DNA from: JAWXBG01 sp044375415
GTDB taxonomy: Bacteria; Bacteroidota; Bacteroidia; Flavobacteriales_D; Sanyastnellaceae
Direction: 5' to 3'
DNA: 10,659 nt
Assembly (NCBI GenBank): GCA_044375415.1
Contig: JBILMS010000086.1
Span: 1 to 10,659, forward strand
Below are positions 7,028 through 10,659 of the stretch, piece by piece. Made by a program: the position numbers and the translations under genes. How positions within the stretch are numbered: the stretch's first letter is position 1; each line of letters starts with the position of its first letter. Under the pieces are notes generated by a model, which was not told the origin of the DNA, did not search any database, and saw only the letters and a list, made by a program, of their open reading frames with translations.

Positions 7028-8140
7028 ATGAAAAAGTGGTTTCCAATATCGATTAGCGTGTTCTGGATTGGTTTTCTATCATGTGGTAAAGATCCGGCTG
7101 AGAACGAGTATACTTTGCGTTACCCCACTCTTCCTGAAACAACCTACGAATATTCGGCGATCGAACTCCCGGATCATTTCAGCGGCAATCCACTTTTAGA
7201 TTTAGTGGATTACAGCGGACCTAACACCATCACAAATGCAGGTGCAACTTTGGGAAGGGTGCTTTTTTACGATGTAAATCTCTCGGCCAACCGAACTACA
7301 TCTTGTGGTTCCTGTCACCACCAAGAACATGGATTTGCCGACCCCAAAGCAGGTAGTCGAGGGCATACAGGTCTTTTCACGCCGCGAAATGCAAGTCATA
7401 TCGTTAATCTCAGATATTTAAATAGATTTTTCTGGGATAATCGCGTGAATGGTCTGGAAAATCAAGTCTTACTCCCTCTTCAAGATGTTTTGGAAATGGG
7501 AATGACATTAGATGTTTTGGTGAATCGATTAAAATCCATTCCCTATTACGAATCCTTATTTGTGAATGCCTTCGGAGACGATGAGATCACAAGTGAAAGA
7601 ATCTCTTTAGCACTGGCGCAGTTTGTTAGATCTATCTTATCCTATCAGACTAAATATGACGAAGGGGTTCCTTTGAATTTCTCCAATTTCACCGAAGAGG
7701 AATTAGTAGGTTTGGAACTATTCACATCTAATAACACGGAATGTAATCACTGTCATTTAACCGCCAATTTCTTCTTGAATGATGTTCTAAACACCGGACT
7801 AGATGCAGAATACAGCGACAATGGCAGGGGTCTCATTACCGGCAATGAGAGTGACAATGGTAAATTTAAAGTACCCTCTTTGAGAAATGTTGAGTTGACT
7901 GGGCCTTACATGCACGATGGTCGTTTTGCCACTTTAGAAGATGTATTGGAGCATTACTCTACGGGAGTAGCAGCACACCCGAATCTAGACGACCGACTCA
8001 CAACGGATGGCCATGTTGGTGGCAATCCACGTCATTTAAATCTAACAACAGCAGAGAAAGGCGCATTGGTAGCCTTTCTGAAAACTTTAACAGACCACAC
8101 AATGGCGAACGACCCTAAATTTGGGGATCCGTTTAAGTAA
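7028..8140 (+). CDS. Di-heme cytochrome c peroxidase (CcpA/MauG family) lipoprotein
   Basis: 370 residues from the ATG at 7028. The signal peptide ends GFLSC, giving a probable lipidation site at C19, though F at -3 is unusual. Two CX2CH motifs bind heme: C93-GS-C96-H97 in the N-terminal domain and C239-NH-C242-H243 in the C-terminal domain. Also conserved are HGFADP after heme 1, RFFWDNR with W136 (the residue between the hemes in this family), EMG (156-158), and PYMHDGRF with M295 as a likely axial ligand. Met rather than Tyr at that place points to a true peroxidase, reducing hydrogen peroxide with electrons from a small cytochrome, not to a MauG-type cofactor maturase. Earlier starts at 7010 (TTG) and 7013 (ATG) are possible; the chosen one begins right before the signal peptide (MKKWF). 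The methyltransferase gene follows after 2 bp. Confidence 0.9.
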   Translation: MKKWFPISISVFWIGFLSCGKDPAENEYTLRYPTLPETTYEYSAIELPDHFSGNPLLDLVDYSGPNTITNAGATLGRVLFYDVNLSANRTTSCGSCHHQEHGFADPKAGSRGHTGLFTPRNASHIVNLRYLNRFFWDNRVNGLENQVLLPLQDVLEMGMTLDVLVNRLKSIPYYESLFVNAFGDDEITSERISLALAQFVRSILSYQTKYDEGVPLNFSNFTEEELVGLELFTSNNTECNHCHLTANFFLNDVLNTGLDAEYSDNGRGLITGNESDNGKFKVPSLRNVELTGPYMHDGRFATLEDVLEHYSTGVAAHPNLDDRLTTDGHVGGNPRHLNLTTAEKGALVAFLKTLTDHTMANDPKFGDPFK

Positions 8141-8142
8141 TT

Positions 8143-8778
8143 ATGCTGAATAAAATCATATCTCTTTTCAGAAAGAAAACTTTTCCAGGTACCGCACAGT
8201 ATTGGGAATCGCGTTACAAGTCAGGAAGAACATCCGGTGCTGGCAGTTATGGTCAACTTGCAAAGTACAAAGCAGAATTTATCAATAAGTTCGTTAATGA
8301 AAACCAAGTTCAAAGTCTTATTGAATACGGCTCAGGAGATGGAGCACAATTGGAGTTAGCTTCATATCCACACTACATTGGAATCGACATATCACAAACA
8401 GCAGTTGATTGGTGTAAGGAAAAATTTAATTCTGATTCCACTAAGTCCTTCTTCGTATGGAATGGCAAAGACTATACTTGGAAAGCTGAACTTGCTATGT
8501 CGTTGGATGTGCTTTATCACTTAATAGAAGACGACACGTATTCCGATTATTTGCAAGCTCTTTTTGGAAGTGCATTGAACTTCGTTATAATTTATAGTGT
8601 TAACACTTGTAACGGAACGTATGCTCAGCATGTCAAATCTCGAAAATTTACCGCAGATATTGCAAGGATGTTTCCCGATTGGAAATTGATTTTGCACGAA
8701 CCTAACCCCTATCCGCTAGAGAAATTTGGTGCAGAACATGGCAGCTGGAGCGACTTCTACGTGTACACGAAAAGCTGA
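8143..8778 (+). CDS. Class I SAM-dependent methyltransferase, substrate unknown
   Basis: 211 residues, cytoplasmic, no signal peptide. The SAM-binding core is visible: motif I EYGSGDG (61-67) after strand LI, the acidic end of strand 2 in YIGIDIS (D82), and a motif IV-like SLDVLYHLIEDDTY (120-133). An N-terminal stretch WESRYKSGRTSGAGSYGQLA (21-40) is typical of a group of small methyltransferases often found near glycan or secondary-metabolite genes; the substrate cannot be read from the sequence. The start lies 2 bp after the peroxidase stop, so the two are very likely cotranscribed. A functional link to the redox neighbours is not evident. Confidence 0.8.
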   Translation: MLNKIISLFRKKTFPGTAQYWESRYKSGRTSGAGSYGQLAKYKAEFINKFVNENQVQSLIEYGSGDGAQLELASYPHYIGIDISQTAVDWCKEKFNSDSTKSFFVWNGKDYTWKAELAMSLDVLYHLIEDDTYSDYLQALFGSALNFVIIYSVNTCNGTYAQHVKSRKFTADIARMFPDWKLILHEPNPYPLEKFGAEHGSWSDFYVYTKS

Positions 8779-8797
8779 TTGACTAAAAATTTATATT

Positions 8798-10063
8798 GTG
8801 AATATCCCAACAACGGTAGTTCCCCGTGTAGTAATCATTGGAGGCGGTTTCGGCGGTCTTCAACTCGCGAAAGCATTACACAAAAAACCTTTTCAAGTTG
8901 TACTTCTGGATCGCCAGAACTATCATGCCTTTCAACCTTTACTTTATCAAGTAGCTACTGCAGGACTTGAATCCGGCAGTATCGCTTATCCATTTAGAAA
9001 GATTTTCAATCATTATGAAAATCATTTTTATAGAATGGCTGATGTGCTGGAAGTAGACACGACCAATAAAAAGGTGAAGGCAGATATTGGAGAATTATCG
9101 TACGACTATTTGGTAATAGCAACGGGAGCAACCTCCAATTTTTTCGGAATAAAAAGTATCGAGCAAAATGCGATGCCCATGAAGTCTGTGGCCGATGCTC
9201 TGGACATACGAAGTCTGATGCTTCAGAATCTAGAGAAGGCGCTTTTGCGAAACAATGTCGATGAGAAGGAAACACTGATGAGCATAATTATTGTTGGAGG
9301 TGGACCAACGGGAGTGGAACTTGCAGGAGCAATTGCTGAATTGAAAAAAGATATACTGCCCAAGGATTATCCCGATATGAATCTTAACGATATGGACATT
9401 CACCTGGTGGATGCAAATTCGAGAGTGCTCAAAGAGATGCACGAAAAGTCGTCGGAACATGCACAAAAAACATTGCAGAAAATGGGTGTTGAGGTGCATT
9501 TGAATACGAGAGTTACCGATTTCGACGGACATAAAGCGACTACGGCAGATGGTCGCGAATTGCGAGGTTCGACCATGATCTGGGCAGCCGGAGTTAAAGC
9601 CAATGTTCCTCCCGGATTGGATTCAGGGAGCATTGTTGGTGGACGAATAGTGGTCAATGAATTTAATCAGGTCCAAGGCTTTGAAAATGTTTTTGCGTTA
9701 GGAGATGTCGCTCGAATGAGCAGTGTCGAATATCCGCAGGGTCATCCCATGATGGCTCAACCTGCCATGCAACAGGGTAAACTACTTGCTGCTAATCTTC
9801 TTAGACTTCAACAGCTTTCAAAACTTGTTCCATTTAGATACAAAAACCTCGGAGCCATAGCTACGATTGGACGGGCGCAAGCCGTTGCTGAACTACCCAG
9901 CTTTCGATTATCCGGATGGTTGGCTTGGATCACTTGGCTAGTGGTTCATATATTTCAGCTCATTGGTTTCCGAAACAAACTAGTTGTTTTCCTTCATTGG
10001 GCACAGAATTACCTCAGGCACAGTAGGGATTTGCGTTTAATTATTAGACCTTTTCGAAAGTGA
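8798..10063 (+). CDS. ndh: Type II NADH dehydrogenase (NDH-2), FAD-dependent NADH:quinone oxidoreductase
   Basis: 421 residues. Two Rossmann dinucleotide folds: FAD-binding VVIIGGGFGGLQLAK (11-25), with YLVIATGATSN (104-114) supporting it, and NADH-binding IIIVGGGPTGVELAG (163-177). AFQPLLYQVATAGLE (44-58), FALGDVA (299-305) and AQPAMQQGKLLAANL (320-334) are family signatures. The C-terminal stretch about 371-405 (LSGWLAWITWLVVHIFQLIG and following) is the amphipathic/hydrophobic membrane anchor of NDH-2. It moves electrons from NADH to the quinone pool at the inner membrane without pumping protons. The start is GTG: the codon upstream is closed by a stop at 8780 and no ATG precedes the Rossmann fold. 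It lies 19 bp after the methyltransferase, so it is probably the last gene of the operon. No clear terminator follows. Confidence 0.92.
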   Translation: MNIPTTVVPRVVIIGGGFGGLQLAKALHKKPFQVVLLDRQNYHAFQPLLYQVATAGLESGSIAYPFRKIFNHYENHFYRMADVLEVDTTNKKVKADIGELSYDYLVIATGATSNFFGIKSIEQNAMPMKSVADALDIRSLMLQNLEKALLRNNVDEKETLMSIIIVGGGPTGVELAGAIAELKKDILPKDYPDMNLNDMDIHLVDANSRVLKEMHEKSSEHAQKTLQKMGVEVHLNTRVTDFDGHKATTADGRELRGSTMIWAAGVKANVPPGLDSGSIVGGRIVVNEFNQVQGFENVFALGDVARMSSVEYPQGHPMMAQPAMQQGKLLAANLLRLQQLSKLVPFRYKNLGAIATIGRAQAVAELPSFRLSGWLAWITWLVVHIFQLIGFRNKLVVFLHWAQNYLRHSRDLRLIIRPFRK

Positions 10064-10247
10064 ACCGTCGGCAGTCGTGCGATCATTTTTAAAATAAAGC
10101 CAGCACTCGAACAGACACTGTTTTTCGAATGCATAAACACATATGTGAATACAAGCGAACCTCTAAATTGGATGAGGATCCTTTAACCATCCAAAGAAAG
10201 GTTCGAGACTGTCAACAATGCAATGGATGTATAGCTGCAGAGATTAT
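10064..10247. other. Gap between NDH-2 and the toxin-antitoxin pair
   Basis: I found no gene and no convincing terminator here. It holds a perfect 10-bp palindrome CACATATGTG (10138-10147) and a large imperfect hairpin (10156-10205), both listed for their possible regulatory use. Confidence 0.6.
10156..10205. repeat. Imperfect inverted repeat upstream of the toxin-antitoxin promoter
   Basis: Left arm CGAACCT-CTAAA-TTGGATG (10156-10174) pairs with CATCCAA-AGAA-AGGTTCG (10188-10205): two perfect 7-bp blocks around a 5/4-nt internal loop. The 13-nt apical loop contains the palindrome AGGATCCT. There is no T tract, so it is not an ordinary terminator. It could be an operator, an RNA structure or the edge of an inserted segment. 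Confidence 0.7.
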
Positions 10248-10255
10248 TATCTTTG
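10248..10255 (+). promoter_or_regulatory. -7 promoter element of the toxin-antitoxin operon
   Basis: TATCTTTG matches the Bacteroidota -7 consensus TAnnTTTG exactly and ends 18 nt before the antitoxin ATG at 10274. No TTG is seen at the expected -33 place, which would fit a promoter that needs or is controlled by a regulator such as the antitoxin itself. Confidence 0.5.
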
Positions 10256-10273
10256 CGTATCAAATGGATAATT

Positions 10274-10439
10274 ATGGTAACTGTCGTTAAAGAAGGGGCA
10301 TCCGCATCTGTAATAAAAAAAAATACTGACCAAGCTCAGAAAAAATTATGGATTTTCCTCTAAAAAGCACAGCGGAGTGATTAAACTCAAGGAAAATCCT
10401 ATGGAAATTCAAAAGAAAATGCGAGATGAATGGTCGTAA
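10274..10439 (+). pseudogene. VapB-like antitoxin, frameshifted at an A9 tract
   Basis: From the ATG at 10274 the literal frame gives only 29 codons and stops at 10361. If one A is removed from the nine A at 10315-10323, the frame reads on for 54 residues to the stop at 10437. The restored protein starts MVTVVKEGASASVIKKIL and ends SGVIKLKENPMEIQKKMRDEW, which looks like a small antitoxin family found before PIN toxins in Bacteroidota: a short N-terminal dimerisation part and a C-terminal toxin-binding tail. The restored gene overlaps the toxin start by 14 nt, the normal arrangement for such pairs. The one-base excess could be a true mutation, a homopolymer sequencing error, or a slippage site that makes both products. 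Family assignment is from memory of related sequences. Confidence 0.6.
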
Positions 10440-10650
10440 TTTTCTTATCGATACCAATATTGCGCTTTACCTCTTATCGGGAAATGATACAATTGCTCAA
10501 CTTTTAGATGGTTCGATAGTGCATCTGTCCTTCATAACAGAGCTTGAATTATTGGGTTATCACGGAATTACCAAGCAAGAACAACATCGAATTCGTCTTT
10601 TTCTGAAAGATTGTCTTATTCATGATATAAGCAGCGAAATCAAAGAATAA
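10426..10650 (+). CDS. VapC-like PIN-domain toxin, C-terminally truncated
   Basis: 74 residues, against about 130 for intact VapC ribonucleases. Present are the first strand and acidic residue of the PIN fold (FLIDTNIALYLLSG, D9) and the second acidic site in SFITELELLGY (probably E41). Intact family members cut RNA, often tRNA, and need further acidic residues in the C-terminal half, which is missing here. The frame stops at 10648 after SSEIKE; in the frame two bases later the last bases read IIHR, a natural continuation, so a single lost base in the AAAGAATAA stretch would explain the stop. The window ends 9 bases later, so the rest cannot be seen. As written the toxin should be inactive. 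Confidence 0.72.
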   Translation: MNGRNFLIDTNIALYLLSGNDTIAQLLDGSIVHLSFITELELLGYHGITKQEQHRIRLFLKDCLIHDISSEIKE

Positions 10651-10659
10651 TCCATCGAC

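Overview
The window reads as a chromosomal segment of a Bacteroidota bacterium, most likely of the Flavobacteriales or a related order. The lineage evidence is a protein ending in a type B type IX secretion (T9SS) sorting domain, lipoprotein cytochromes, start sites without Shine-Dalgarno sequences, matches to the Bacteroidota promoter element TAnnTTTG, and an intergenic region full of the GC-rich dispersed repeats common in environmental members of this phylum. No rRNA, tRNA, insertion sequence or CRISPR array was seen.

Left part (1-3965). A minus-strand gene encodes a NuoE-NuoF fusion, the NADH/FMN/iron-sulfur subunit of a formate-dehydrogenase- or hydrogenase-type diaphorase; its partner subunits would lie beyond the left edge. 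Divergent from it is a TTG-started DUF1569 (DinB-like) gene. This converges on a minus-strand, exported DUF4140/DUF4139 (MuiA-like) protein, with a terminator hairpin between the two.

Middle gap (3966-4813). About 850 bp without a believable gene. It holds two 7-bp tandem repeats, at least four members of a CTGAGCG...CGAAGGA repeat family, and two GGAGAGGGG hairpin elements facing each other as an inverted pair.

Right part (4814-10063, plus strand). First comes a small lipoprotein with a CX4CH heme c motif. A closely spaced set follows: a multidomain T9SS surface protein, a di-heme cytochrome c peroxidase lipoprotein, a class I SAM methyltransferase, and a type II NADH dehydrogenase with a GTG start. 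Three of these five genes are redox proteins: NDH-2 would feed NADH electrons into the quinone pool, while the two exported cytochromes could carry electrons to peroxide outside the inner membrane. That link is inference.

Right edge (10064-10659). After a gap with a strong imperfect hairpin lies a VapBC-like toxin-antitoxin pair with a good -7 promoter element. Both genes are frameshifted: the antitoxin reads through only if one A is removed from an A9 tract, and the PIN toxin stops early next to another A-rich stretch. This could be decay, sequencing error or slippage-based expression, and is the most interesting feature of the window.
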